A DNA stretch of 64,000 bases from Agapetus fuscipes (GCA_951799405.1 OX637342.1:6014001-6078000), one strand, 5' to 3'. Shown: positions 30,745 to 40,665, numbered from the stretch's first letter. Notes: generated from the sequence alone by a model not told the origin. Program-made: numbers and translations.

Positions 30745-31141
30745 AAGAAGTATGTAAGGACAGAAAGAAATGGCGGTTGATCTGTAATGTTGGCGGCGAG
30801 GGTTTTTTAAATTGTAATTTGTTTTCTGTTTGGTTTTCATGATATTATTATTTACTAATTTATAAAATGTAATTTGTTGTGTATGTTCCTTGACTTATAG
30901 GTTGGTATGCGGCTGACCACCCATGCTGTAACAATGGTTCATTTTTCCAATGTCACCCTTGTTACAGGGAAGGACGGCAAGAGTTGCAGGGTGTATGTTC
31001 ATTTGAGATTTGGTTTTTATGTTGTAGGTTCACATGAGGCATGTGCAAGCGCGAACTTGTACGTGTCTGGTTGTGAGAATGCATGTAATGTGAATCTCCA
31101 ATGTAACATATTTTGGCAACTTAGATTAGATTAGATTAGAT
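30745..31141 (+). mobile_element. TTAGA-LINE: last ORF codons plus full 3' UTR (S3)
   Basis: AGAAGTATGTAAGGACAGAA and AATGGCGGTTGATCTGTAAT are the last codons of the LINE ORF (EVCKDRKKWRLICN at 48.1 kb). They are followed by about 110 bp of UTR and then, without a break, by the 3' repeat core (TTCCTTGACTTATAGGTTGG at 30888) and the TTAGA tail. This copy shows directly that the abundant repeat is the LINE's own 3' end. Confidence 0.85.
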
Positions 31142-31328
31142 GATATCTCAATGCACACTGTGAGGTTTCATAGCGTCGCTAGTTAACACGTTTATCAAGT
31201 GCATATCGCTGAAAGAACAAAAGCAGGAATTGTTATTTTAGTACTAATAGTTGGCGATTCATCTGTGAAATGTTCTCCATTAATCAGCCGTGTAGAGACG
31301 CGCCAGTAATTGCATATTATTCCCTTTC

Positions 31329-31470
31329 TGTACCCCAAGCACAACACTCAACCTCCACACTCACACACAGAGTTTCACCAAAAACACAACAAAACTAATA
31401 CATTCACTAGTTGCGCTATTCTAGTTTTCATAAATCTTTGTGTTAACGCTGTGCTTGAGTTGAAGCAGAA
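31329..31470. mobile_element. MITE-3 copy
   Basis: CACACAGAGTTTCACCAAAA and TGTTAACGCTGTGCTTGAGT are the inverted arms; the core is ATTCACTAGTTGCGCT. Confidence 0.6.
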
Positions 31471-31768
31471 AATTTAACTGATAAACGATTACATATTAAT
31501 ACGAGAGAGATCCTCCACATGCTTGCTCACATTATAAGTCATAATTATTGTAATCTGAGATGCACTTTATATCAGGTAGATGAAACACTGCGAACAATGA
31601 AGGCACGTAGGGACTGTATACTGTATAGGTACGAGGAAAAGAAATTTCAATGTGCTGTATACCATTGTGATTCAATTGAAAATACTTTTTTTAAATAATA
31701 AATACACTGTTTATATAACAAAAGTATTCGGAGTTAAAATTGATCCATTTTGTGAAATATAATAACAC

Positions 31769-32085
31769 CGGTCGATAGCTCAGTTGGTAGAGTGCTTGCA
31801 TTCCATGCCGTGAGCTGGGGTTCAAATCCCACCGAGGGTGTCAGAAATGATTTCCCGTTTCGGTGTTTATTTCAAACCCCATAATAAAATACCGGCAAGG
31901 TTTGCTCAGCCTTCACAAGAAATGAGTACCAGCCCACTCGGGAGCTGGGAAACCACCACTTCAACTGAAGTGTTTGGCGTAAGGCCGGCTTCCTTACCTG
32001 TAAAATAAATAGGTTCAACTCGCCACATGCTACCCCTTCGGGAATAACGCGGTAAGAAGTTACACTATATGTGTAACTTAGTTGC
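31769..32085 (+). mobile_element. SINE-1, near full length
   Basis: GATAGCTCAGTTGGTAGAGT (A box), GGTTCAAATCC (B box), TGATTTCCCGTTTCGGTGTT, CAAGGTTTGCTCAGCCTTCA, ACTTCAACTGAAGTGTTTGG and GTTACACTATATGTGTAACT. Ends TTAGTTGCGAGTTGCG without a poly-A tail. The tRNA-like head suggests Pol III transcription. Confidence 0.85.
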
Positions 32086-32193
32086 GAGTTGCGTAATTAA
32101 AATCAATTTATGGCTATGATTTTTTTTAAATACTATGGAAAAAAAAACACCGCTATATTCTACTGATATACGAGTAAAACAATGTTTTATCAT

Positions 32194-32347
32194 GATGATG
32201 ATAATGATGTAGAATCCATATTTCCGGGCTTGTAGACCATGTTCAATAATTGTAGGCTGCTTTATTATTTTTTCTTTTTGGAAAGCTGCTACGTTTCGTC
32301 ATGGTCTACAAGCCCGGAAAGATGGATTCTTCATCATTATCATCATC
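32194..32347. repeat. hairpin, 48-bp arms with 2 mismatches
   Basis: Arms at 32194-32241 and 32300-32347 pair at 46 of 48 positions. They include TTTCCGGGCTTGTAGACCAT and GATGATGATAATGATG. The 58-bp loop ends in CTGCTACGTTTCGT. No terminal duplication is evident. A 63-codon frame that crosses the right arm is not a gene. Confidence 0.85.
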
Positions 32348-32476
32348 ATCTGAAGCCGGCCATGAAAGCCTAAAAACACTTAATGTTTTATCATGTTTTG
32401 TTATTATAAGTTCTACAAAGTTTCCGCTGAAACATTTTATAAATTGCTATGGCTATGAAGCTGGAATGAATCAAAG

Positions 32477-32862
32477 GTTGGTTAAGGGCTGACCGCTCAT
32501 TCTGTAATAACTTGATTAGCTTTTGCAATGTCACCTCTGTTTCAGGAAAACGCGGTAGAAGTCACAAGATTCATGTTTTTGGTAAGTACTCATGCAGCAT
32601 TGTAAACATGAAGATACACGTGTATGTCTAATCTAATCTAATCTAATCTTATCTTAGTTGCAAAGATATGTTACATTGGAGATTCACATTACATGCATTC
32701 CCACAACCAGACACGTACAAGTTCGCGCTTGCACATGCCTCATGTGAACCTACACATAAAAACCAAATCTCAAATGGACATACACCCTGCAACTCTTGCC
32801 GTCCTTCCCTGAAACAGGGGTGACATTGGCTGTGGGCGTAGGTACATTAAATATGAGATAAT
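32477..32862 (+). mobile_element. TTAGA-LINE 3' end split by an S3 copy
   Basis: Left part 32477-32627 (TTAAGGGCTGACCGCTCATT to ATACACGTGTATGT), right part 32832-32862 (TGTGGGCGTAGGTACATTAA) continue one another across an inserted minus-strand copy. Confidence 0.8.
32628..32831 (-). mobile_element. TTAGA-LINE 3' end, S3, nested insertion
   Basis: Four-unit TCTAA tail, TTACATTGGAGATTCACATT, GCCTCATGTGAACC, and a truncated end at CAGGGGTGACATTGGC, so the insertion lost about 50 bp of the core. Confidence 0.85.
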
Positions 32863-33346
32863 GAAATCTGCACATTGGGACCTTAAAACAAGTTGTGACA
32901 CTATATGGCTGAGTTGCTAAGTCAAAGGCAGGACCCTAGTTATATTGATGTGTAATTTTTGTCCATTATGAAAAATTGAATTTTCTCGGTGGCAGGTCAG
33001 AATGTAGCTGGTAGCAGGCACACGAATGCATTGAACAAGTAAATAAATCATATCTCATTTTATTTATTGATTTCACCATGACTTCAATATTTCATCATTT
33101 TGTTGTATTGACATTTTATCCATCCAAGAGACATGCATCATTTCACATGCAAAGCCTCCTCACAATGGTGGCCATTTTTCATCATCCTTTGCTTTGTGAG
33201 TTTTGAATCAAGTAAGGCACTCGTAAGACCAGATTGCATCTACGAAACGACTCCCTTTCATGCTTAAAATATAAGGGCAATCTGTATGGGAGACCTGTAT
33301 CTTTTATTCCATTCTGACTTCTGTTCAAATGTTCTGTAACTCATGT
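32863..33346. other. no recognised feature
   Basis: No frame above 60 codons with any motif, no shared repeat seen. Confidence 0.4.
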
Positions 33347-33470
33347 ACAAAACTTCACGTCTATAGTACCTACTAAACTTCAAAAATATACGAAAACTAA
33401 CTTGCACCTCAAGAGAGCGTTTTCATTTCAGAATGCTTTAGTAAAACGCTGCGGTTTAGTGTAAAGTATT
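33347..33470. mobile_element. degraded MITE-3
   Basis: GCACCTCAAGAGAGCG as core and TTTAGTAAAACGCTGCGG as right arm; left arm weak. Confidence 0.4.
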
Positions 33471-33951
33471 TTTTTTACTCAGAGTTCTGGTACGACCAAG
33501 AGTCATCATTTGTAATAAGATTCCATTGAAATGAAGAGAATAATTTATAATATTTTCATTAAATAAGTTCGAGCTTTCAATACTTTGAATACAAATATTG
33601 ATGGAAGAACCATTGAGGTAAATCTGCTTGTACAGTTATGTAATCATTCGTCATATCTAGCAGACCTGTAGTACAGTAGCTAAAACCACTGATTATTATG
33701 GAACCAAGTTTGCTTGCAGGACTTGATCTTTTATAGACAGACCTCAAATTTTTAGAAAATTTTGATTTTTTGTTACAGAAAAGTGCAACAAGCTACAAAG
33801 AAAATATATAAAAAAATCTCTTTGTCTTTTATGTGTTTCACTAGATATTTAAAAAAAAAACAACGTTTTTATGAGATTGAGTATGTTTTTATCTCCCCAT
33901 CCTGTCGTCGACAAGTTCAATATGGAGACTTATTTATTCCGATTAACGTGA
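33471..33951. other. no recognised feature
   Basis: AT-rich. A 64-codon frame at 33762-33956 is lysine-rich and low-complexity; not supported. Confidence 0.4.
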
Positions 33952-34269
33952 CTTGATTACACATATAGTGTAACCTCTCACCGCATTATCCACAAATAAG
34001 TCGTGTGTGGTGGGTGGGACCTAATTATTTTTACAGGTAAGGGGGCTGGCCTTACACCAACCACTTCACTTGATGTGGGGGTTTTCCAGCTCCTGATGGA
34101 GTTGGCACTCATTTCTTGTGAAGGCTGACTACACATTTCCGGTATTTTATTTTAGATTTGAAATTAACTCCGAAACGAGAAATCATTTCTTATACTCTCG
34201 GTGGCATTCCAACCCGAGCTCTCAGCATGGAATACAAACACTCTACCATCTGAGCTATCGACTGGCCAG
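33952..34269 (-). mobile_element. SINE-1 copy
   Basis: Full-length layout from reversed 3' end (TTGATTACACATATAGTG) to head (CACTCTACCATCTGAGCTAT). The B box region CATTCCAACCCGAGCTC has one change from GGGTTCGAATC; older than the 38.9 kb copy. Confidence 0.8.
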
Positions 34270-34637
34270 GAGTATTTTTCTAATGTAATAATGCACTTAT
34301 GTATGTATTTGGTTCTGCTTCGAAAAAAATACCGACGACTTGCTAAGACAATGTCATCCACCAATCTAGAATCTTAAATTTTAAAATACATTTGCAACTC
34401 AGATTAAAGATTGCATTAGCAACAAGGAACTGGTTACATTTGTCTTTGACAAGCAGACTATGTACTTAAGAATAATTTGTAGATACTTTTGTATTCTAAA
34501 TACTTATAATAAAAAAGTGAATCCATTAGAACCAATGTACAAATCATGTTTACATTAACTAAGCATCTCATTAAAGAAATCATCAACAAATGAGATTGAT
34601 TATTTCAATGAATTTTAAAACGATAACCTTTACAAAA

Positions 34638-34745
34638 ACTATAAAAAAAACTAAAATGTAACGTTCTCTAGCTGTGCTGTTATGGTTTACATATCTTTTT
34701 TTAGTAAACGCTATGATTGAGTTTGGTTTTGAAGTTTTATACTAA
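34638..34745. mobile_element. MITE-3, right half
   Basis: GTTCTCTAGCTGTGCTGTT (core) and TAGTAAACGCTATGATTGAG (right arm) followed by TTTATACTAAG; the left arm is short. Confidence 0.55.
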
Positions 34746-35296
34746 GAGTTTGTGATGATAATTAAGCACAATTAATTGCAATACTTAGCGTAACGAGTCC
34801 GGTATTGATAAGTCTTCATATGAATGAGCTTTAAGTATAGTTTTATCCACATTATAAATGCGAGTGTCCCAGGAACATAGGATAGCTCGGACCCGTTGGG
34901 TGGTCGAGAGAGAGAGGAACACATCTCCGGTACAAAACTTCATTTGGATTCAACTTCTTTCAGAGACGATGCACAGTTTGGTTAATTTGCCAAGTTGTGT
35001 TGCGTAGTTTACACGTGCCAAAAATACTACAAGAAAATCTGAGTTTAAAACCATTTTTAAATAAAAATATAGCACATTATTTAAAGTACCTGTTAACAAG
35101 TAAAAGAGGAATTGTTCGTACTTTAAAATTATTATACGTCTATCTAGAAATTTTTCTATTTGAAAATGACGAAATGCTGCACGTTTAGCGCTTTTTCACC
35201 TTGTTTTTCAAAAATACAAAGGATAACTCATTTCAATAGTTTTCTACTTAGGTAGATGTTTCATTTTCATTTTTGTTCCTTGACGTTTTGTAAAGG
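34746..35296. other. no recognised feature
   Basis: A 63-codon frame (34997-35188) has no motif. No repeat match found. Confidence 0.4.
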
Positions 35297-35832
35297 TCTA
35301 TAATCTAAGTTGCAAAGATATACTACATTTAAGATTCATACTTAGCGTATTCCTACAAGCGGACACTTATAAGTTCGCGCTTGCACATGCCTCATGCGGA
35401 TTTAAAATACAAAAATTTAATCTCAAATGAATCGCAATTCTTATAGTTTGGTAAATTTTCAGAGTCCTTCTGCATAGCCTTTGTTTTAACCTACTTGTAC
35501 GTCTTTTTCGTAACTCATCCTTCTCATTTCCCTATGGTTTTTTTTTCTTGTCAATTTTGTGACAGAGTCCTCTTGAAAATGACGTTAGCAAATCGAAAGT
35601 ATTTGAGGTGAAATAAATGCTCAATTTGTGAAAACATGTTCTTTTATACACTTTCTTATTTAAATTATTCATTCACTATAGTTGCACTATGTATAGAAAA
35701 AAAGCATTCAACACAGCTCTACTCTTGAAAAAAAACTCTTGCTGACCTTCCCTGAAACAGGGGTGACATTGATAAAACGAACCATGTTTACAGTATGGTT
35801 GATCAGCGTCATACTAACCTAAAAGTTAAAGA
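35297..35832 (-). mobile_element. TTAGA-LINE 3' end split by about 285 bp
   Basis: Left part 35297-35443 (TATAATCTAAGTTGCAAAGA to CTCAAATGAATCGCAATTCT) and right part 35729-35832 (ACTCTTGCTGACCTTCCCTG to CTAACCTAAAAGTTAAAG) join in the family order. The insertion contains the half-hairpin at 35.57 kb and ATTCATTCACTATAGTTG, which recurs at 37.96 kb. Confidence 0.7.
35570..35650. repeat. half copy of the 53.9 kb hairpin element
   Basis: TCCTCTTGAAAATGACGTTA, AATCGAAAGTATTTGAGGTG, AAATAAATGCTCAATTTGTG match the spacer and right arm of the hairpin at 54.05-54.12 kb. The left arm is missing. Confidence 0.6.
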
Positions 35833-36079
35833 TCATTTTTGGTGAATTGCAGCATGAAAAAGACAACATGAAATACTCAATTTTCACTATCTCATCTTAC
35901 TCGTCGACTGTCTCCTCAACTCGCCAGTGTTGTCAGCATCTGTAAGCAAGGCACACATATGTGTATCCTACCTAAAGGTGCCTGTTAGAGGTTCGGTGTT
36001 AATGAGACCAGAGGGCAGTCGCTGTACTCGCATAGTGTGGTTTAATGTCGATCCTCAATTAAGACTGTTCATCCTCTCC

Positions 36080-36222
36080 CCCAAGTACAAAATATCACAT
36101 TCAAACTCACACACAAGGTTTCACAAAAAAAACATTTTAAAACTTAAACGCTCCTTAGAGGCGCTTTTTCAGTTGGCATGTATTTCTTTGTGAAACGTTT
36201 TGGTTGAGTTTTGCTCTAAGGT
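36080..36222. mobile_element. MITE-3 copy
   Basis: TTCAAACTCACACACAAGGT / TTGTGAAACGTTTTGGTTGA as arms and GCTCCTTAGAGGCGCT as core; TTTAAAACTTAAAC lies between. Confidence 0.6.
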
Positions 36223-36441
36223 GCAAAAAAATAATGTCGCAGGACAAATGGCGCGCATGAAGGTAATTCAAAATAATTAGTGAGCCTGGTAGAAGATAAT
36301 GTTTGAAGCTTAAATTAATCACGCGTGAGGATGTTCACCTGAATCGTACAAAAAATAATAAGGACAACCACAAAGTTTTCTTCATTATTACAGAAACAGC
36401 CAAAAGAAGTCCTTGATTTAAATTTTAATTGCTTAATTTCA

Positions 36442-36673
36442 TCTATAATCTAAGCTGCTAAGATAAGTTCACATTTAAGATGCTCACAGATAGGCACATG
36501 TAGGTTCGTGCCTACACATTCTGCATGGGTGCATACAAATAAACAAAACCTCACAAGAACATAAACCGTGCAACTCCTGCCGCCTTTTCCAGAAGCTTGG
36601 GTGGCATTGGGAAAAGTGAACCATTTTTACAGCACGGGGGGTCAGCTACATACTCACCTATTAGTCAAGGAGT
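36442..36673 (-). mobile_element. TTAGA-LINE 3' end, S4
   Basis: CTATAATCTAAGCTGC, GCACATGTAGGTTCGTGCCT, CAACTCCTGCCGCC, GCACGGGGGGTCAGC, ACCTATTAGTCAAGGAG. A second S4 copy in the same orientation begins 3 bp later. Confidence 0.8.
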
Positions 36674-36676
36674 CAT

Positions 36677-36928
36677 TCTATAATCTATCTATAATCTAAG
36701 CTGCAAGGATATGTTAACATTTAAGGCTCATATGAAATGCATGCCTAAACAGGCACATGTAGGTTCGCGCCTACACATTCTGCATGTGTGCATACAAATA
36801 AAGAAAACCTCACATGGACCTTGCAACTCCTGCCGCAGTTCCCTGAACCGGAGTGGCATTGGCAAAAGTGAAACGATTTTTACAGCGCGGGGGGTCAGCC
36901 TCGTACCAAACTATCCCTTCAAAGATAA
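36677..36928 (-). mobile_element. TTAGA-LINE 3' end, S4
   Basis: CTATCTATAATCTAAGCTGC, GCACATGTAGGTTCGCGCCT, CCCTGAACCGGAGTGGCATT. A deletion follows CTCACATGGAC. Head-to-tail with the preceding copy; the two differ at many sites, so they are separate insertions rather than a recent duplication. Confidence 0.8.
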
Positions 36929-37083
36929 TTAAGCAGTAATTAGCAAAGCCGTGGCTCATCCGCAGCTTACAGTAAATTTTCCAGACAAAAAACGATGATC
37001 CGTAGAGCATATTTGTGAGTAGCACTGAACGAAAATTACCTACCATCTAAACTAATCTAATCTAATAATAAAACATCAACATC

Positions 37084-37125
37084 AAGTCTATAGCTTACTT
37101 GATAGTATGCTTGCGTTCCATAATG
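37084..37125 (+). repeat. SINE-1 head fragment
   Basis: TCTATAGCTTACTTGATAGT and ATGCTTGCGTTCCATAATGC match the A-box half of the SINE-1 head. No B box or body. Confidence 0.45.
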
Positions 37126-37350
37126 CAAATTCGCGTGCCAACGCCTTATCCGCTCGACCATACCAGCGACTTACATAACAAACTAACTAACCTACACAGT
37201 GTAACTTCTTGCCGCGTTATCCCCGAAGGTTTCGCATGTGGCGAGTGGAAACTATTTATTTTTATGGCCTAACGCCAACCACTTCAGTTGAAGTGGGGGT
37301 TTCCCAGTTTCCGAGGGGAATGGTACTTATTTCTTGTGAAGGCTCAGTAA

Positions 37351-37799
37351 CGACCTTAGCCATGTTTAAAGCACCGGTTCCCATAGATCACCGAAGTTAA
37401 GCAACATTGGGCGTGGTCAGTGCTTGGATGGGTAACCGCTCAGGTACACCGCGTGTCGTTGGCATCTTGGACCGGTCCGTAGTCCGTAGTGGCAACACTT
37501 CGGACTCGTAAATGGAAGGTTGTGGATTCGGATCCCGGCGGAGCACAAAAATATACCATTTATATTTCGAATGTGCTCTTCGCTGGGTTGAAAAATTCAT
37601 AAACCTTTACCAATGACCGGTCACTGAAAGGTCCATCCAACCTTACAACAACTGGGTCTTGCTTGAGTATTGGCGCTTTGTAGCGACGACAAGCTCGTAC
37701 ACCTCTGCGGCACTACAACAAGTGTCATAGACCCCTAGAGTCTTTAGAATCTAGGGAGTCTCCCGCACAGGATTTCTTTAAAAAAAAAAAAAAAAAAAA
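37351..37799 (+). mobile_element. SINE-2, complete, with 5S rRNA + tRNA composite head
   Basis: Three modules in order. A 5S-rRNA-like head (37352-37468) is followed by a tRNA-like block (37469-37546) with TAGTGGCAACACTTCGGAC and GGATTCGGATCCC. Then a SINE-2 body runs to 37779 (GGTCTTGCTTGAGTATTGGC, GTAGCGACGACAAGCTCG, TGTCATAGACCCCTAGAG) and ends in a 20-base A tail. The head carries both 5S-type (A, IE, C) and tRNA-type (A, B) internal Pol III signals. Other SINE-2 copies here have only the tRNA part. Composite 5S-tRNA SINE heads are known in other animals; this arrangement was read directly from the sequence. Confidence 0.85.
37352..37468 (+). pseudogene. 5S rRNA-derived module
   Basis: Matches the 5S rRNA layout for about 117 of 120 positions: GCACCGGTTCCCATAGATCA, CCGAAGTTAAGCAACATTGG, GGTCAGTGCTTGGATGGGTA, ACCGCTCAGG and CGTGTCGTTGGC. 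The region of the 5S internal control elements is well kept. The 5' end (GACCTTAGCCATGTTTAAA) is diverged. It is fused to the tRNA-like part of SINE-2, so it is not an independent 5S gene. Confidence 0.8.
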
Positions 37800-37932
37800 C
37801 CATACCGGCATTTTATTTTGGGGGTTTGAAATAAACACCGAAGATAATCATTCGTGTCACCGTCGGTGGGGTGCGAACCCGGGCTCACTGCATGGAATAC
37901 AAGCACTCTACCAACTGAGCTATTGGCCGGAC

Positions 37933-38307
37933 TAACTAACAAAAAATATTTAAAATATTCATTCACTATAGTTGTAGAAGAAAAAAAAACATTCAAACAA
38001 TGCAGTCCGTACTATTTTTATCGTATGTTACCGAATTACCGTCGATACGTGGTATCGATTATTAAATTTTTATTTCTCTCTACCTCGCCGCTACAAACAG
38101 ACCTCCGCCTCAGAGTCGGGGGTCAATTCTTCGCAGCATGACGCCATTGTTGTAATCTACGCATTACTCATTCGATATATTAATTTCATTATCGTTCCCA
38201 GATTTAACTTAAGTGATATTAATAATTATTTAAAGCGTTTTTCATGCTACCGATGATGGGGCACTTTGTTTTTTCTTGACCGCTCCCCATACCTCAAGCA
38301 AATGACT
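37933..38307. other. no recognised feature
   Basis: Starts with ATTCATTCACTATAGTTG, shared with 35.67 kb. CTCTCTACCTCGCCGCTAC is GC-richer; no gene. Confidence 0.4.
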
Positions 38308-38425
38308 ATTATACATTTAAGTCAAACAGTATAAATGTATGGAAATTTAAATAGCGCCTCTAGTGAGCGATTAAGTTTTTATATGGTTTTGATACGACGC
38401 TTTGGATAAGATTTATACTACAATG
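38308..38425. mobile_element. MITE-3 copy
   Basis: Core in reverse, GCGCCTCTAGTGAGCG, with AAATGTATGGAAATTTAAAT before it and TTAAGTTTTTATATGG after it. Confidence 0.55.
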
Positions 38426-38564
38426 CTGCGTATTGGACCCGTGATTTCGAGTTTAGATTTTTGTCTTGTAATCATTATGGTCTGTTTTGATTACGTAAAT
38501 TACGTAAGCTTAATTTTCAAGGTCAAAGTCACAGTCTTCAACTGTTGCTGTATTGTTTTCCACT

Positions 38565-38706
38565 GGAAGTGGTGACCCCCCAATTTCAAGTTAAGTGGTT
38601 GACGGAAGACCTACCCCCATGCCTGTAAATTAAATAAATACCAATCGCCACAAGCGGTAACAACACGGCAAGAAGTTGCACTATCTGTGCAGCTTACTTG
38701 TGTCGT
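38565..38706 (+). mobile_element. SINE-1 3' part, old
   Basis: AAGTGGTTGACGGAAGACCT, CCAATCGCCACAAGCGG, ACACGGCAAGAAGTTGCACT, TGTGCAGCTTA preserve the 3' end only. Confidence 0.65.
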
Positions 38707-38897
38707 CAAAGTTGCGTCCAACAACATCAGAAGACGTATATTTGATCCGACGATGAACCATGGACTGAATTTTCAAAAATAATTGTTGTAGCTCTTCATC
38801 ATAGATTGTATGTAAATTAAAGAAACATTCGGTTATTCATCGACAGATGTAGTGGATGCTCCTTATTAAAAAAAAACATAATTAATCATGCAAGAAT

Positions 38898-39225
38898 AGT
38901 CCGGTCGATAGCTCAGGTGGTAGAGTGCTTGCATTCCATGCCGAAAGCTCGGGTTCGAATCCCACCGAGGGTGTCAGAAATGATTTCCCGTTTCGGTGTT
39001 TATTTCAAACCCCAAAATAAAATACCGGCAAGGTTTACTCAGCCTTCACAAGAAATGAGTACCAGCACTCTCGGGAGCTGGGAAACCTCCACTTCAACTG
39101 AAGTGGTTGGCGTAAGGCCGGCCCCCTTACCTGTAAAAATAAATAGGTTCAACTCGCCACATGCGACCCCTTCGGGTATAAAGCGGCAAGAAGTTACACT
39201 TTATGTGTAGCTTAGTTGCGTTTTA
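38898..39225 (+). mobile_element. SINE-1, full length reference copy
   Basis: 328 bp. Head: AGCTCAGGTGGTAGAGTG (A box), GGTTCGAATCCCACC (B box). Body: TCCCGTTTCGGTGTTTATTT, AAAATACCGGCAAGGTTTAC, CACAAGAAATGAGTACCAGC, CAACTGAAGTGGTTGGCG. 3' end: CTTTATGTGTAGCTTAGTTG. Mutations are few, so it is among the youngest SINE-1 copies here. Confidence 0.85.
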
Positions 39226-39390
39226 AGAATAAAAAATAAACTTGTTATTCACGAGTTGATTTATTTCCTCGGGCGCTTTCAATGCTGCTACAAGAACTCA
39301 ACAAACAGATTTAAATTATAAATGTGAATTCCGAAGAAAATCTTTGGTGTTGGAAATGTATAAAATAAATAACTCGTGAAGAAAAACATA

Positions 39391-39626
39391 CAGTGCTATT
39401 CTTAGACATTTTAGTCGTCTGTTGAGCCCAGGCTTTGACAAACGAATGGGGCTGGAAGTCTCATCCACGGTCATTCTTATCTACCGCATTTTGGTAATAT
39501 TTATATGAAGACAAATCAGCTGTTCACTTGCGGCCATCTTGGATTGACAGATCTTCATATAAATGCATCATTAGTTTGTCAAAACGTGGGCTCAACGGAC
39601 AACTAAAATATCTTAGAATAACACCG
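39391..39626. mobile_element. MITE-4, 236 bp with 53-bp inverted ends
   Basis: TTAGTCGTCTGTTGAGCCCA at the left pairs with TGGGCTCAACGGACAACTAA at the right; 44 or so of 53 positions match. A second inner pair (ATATTTATATGAAGA / TCTTCATATAAAT) flanks CACTTGCGGCCATCTTGG. No ORF; non-autonomous DNA element by structure. Confidence 0.75.
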
Positions 39627-39994
39627 TTTGTATTTATTATTATATTTCATAGCCAATACCATACTTTAATGTGCATCCTGGATACCAAATGTTTTTTTTC
39701 AATTGCATTTTGGTAACAAATTTGAATGATGTACCAAAATAGGTCATCATCAATAAGGTTACACATCAGATTAATGCTCCGTATCAATCATTGCTTCTAT
39801 CACGTCCATTGTTATCAAGTCCCGGCCTTTCCAATGCACGCAGTTCACGACCTCTCACTGATCGAAACTAACCGGAACAAATGTGATATATTTAGCATAC
39901 TGAGAGGCTTTCAAAACCTTTCAAATACGATGATGAAAAAAATGATCAATACACATTGCACCAAAGAAAAAAAAAGACGTACCCATCGGTATAT

Positions 39995-40297
39995 CGTCCT
40001 CTTAGTGGTCGTTTGTCTTATGTCCCATCACAGGTAATTTCACAAAAGCAATGTCTGCATGTGTACCTACTGGACCAATATGTTTCCAAACCTTGAACAC
40101 ATATTCGTTCAGTTTTGGACCCATATGGACCAAATTGAAAATTTCTTTTAAAAACATTTAAAACAACTCTGACAGTATCGCGTTTTACTTTTTTTTCTTA
40201 GCTCAGATTGTGTAAAATGCGTTTCTTACGACAATTTCATTGAAAGGTCGTATTTGAATCTGATGGTGGTTAAACTAAGCAAGCACTGAAGGAACGC
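39995..40297. mobile_element. MITE-1 copy, reverse orientation
   Basis: CGTCCTCTTAGTGGTCGTTT and AAGCACTGAAGGAACG are the ends; TTAGCTCAGATTGTGTAAAA is the reversed interior seen at 30.5 and 52.5 kb. The half next to the left end is more diverged. Confidence 0.7.
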
Positions 40298-40519
40298 AAT
40301 GTGTGAACCACCAAATCCTAAAAAAATATAAACCACATCTGATTTTTTTTTATTAATTTTGTAATCATGAAAAGAAAAATCACCTCATTCTGTCCCGTTT
40401 TAAAAGGACTTAATTTTGTGCTTCGACTTTACTCTTCTGTACCTTTATTTTATACCATTACTTTATTTGATGAAGCGATTTCTCTGCATGATCATCACTA
40501 TTATCGCATTGGATAATTC

Positions 40520-40665
40520 TGTACCACAAGTATAAGAAACAACGTTTCTACTCCACCACAGCGTTTTACTTTAAGCTTATGAAAGTAAAACACCCCTTAG
40601 AGGCGATGTTCTAGTCTGGTTACATTTTTGGTGGAACGCAATGGCTGAGTTTCAATGTGAGGTGA
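40520..40665. mobile_element. MITE-3 copy
   Basis: CACCACAGCGTTTTACTTTA and TGGTGGAACGCAATGGCTGA are the arms; CCCCTTAGAGGCGATG the core. Confidence 0.6.

Larger units (their letters stand above)
37190..37932 (-). mobile_element. SINE-1 split by SINE-2
   Basis: The 3' half is at 37190-37350 (CACAGTGTAACTTCTTGCCG to GAAGGCTCAGTAA) and the 5' half at 37800-37932 (CATACCGGCATTTTATTTTG to CCAACTGAGCTATTGGCC). The 449 bp in between are a complete SINE-2. The tRNA-like head has B box GTGCGAACCCGGGCTC on the plus strand. Confidence 0.85.

Noticed and set aside
32194..32347. Precursor microRNA
   Set aside because: Arms of 48 bp with a 58-bp loop and repetitive ends fit an inverted-repeat element better; no evidence of transcription.
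37352..37468. Functional 5S rRNA gene
   Set aside because: It runs directly into a tRNA-like block and SINE body, lacks a T-run terminator at the expected end, and has a diverged 5' end.
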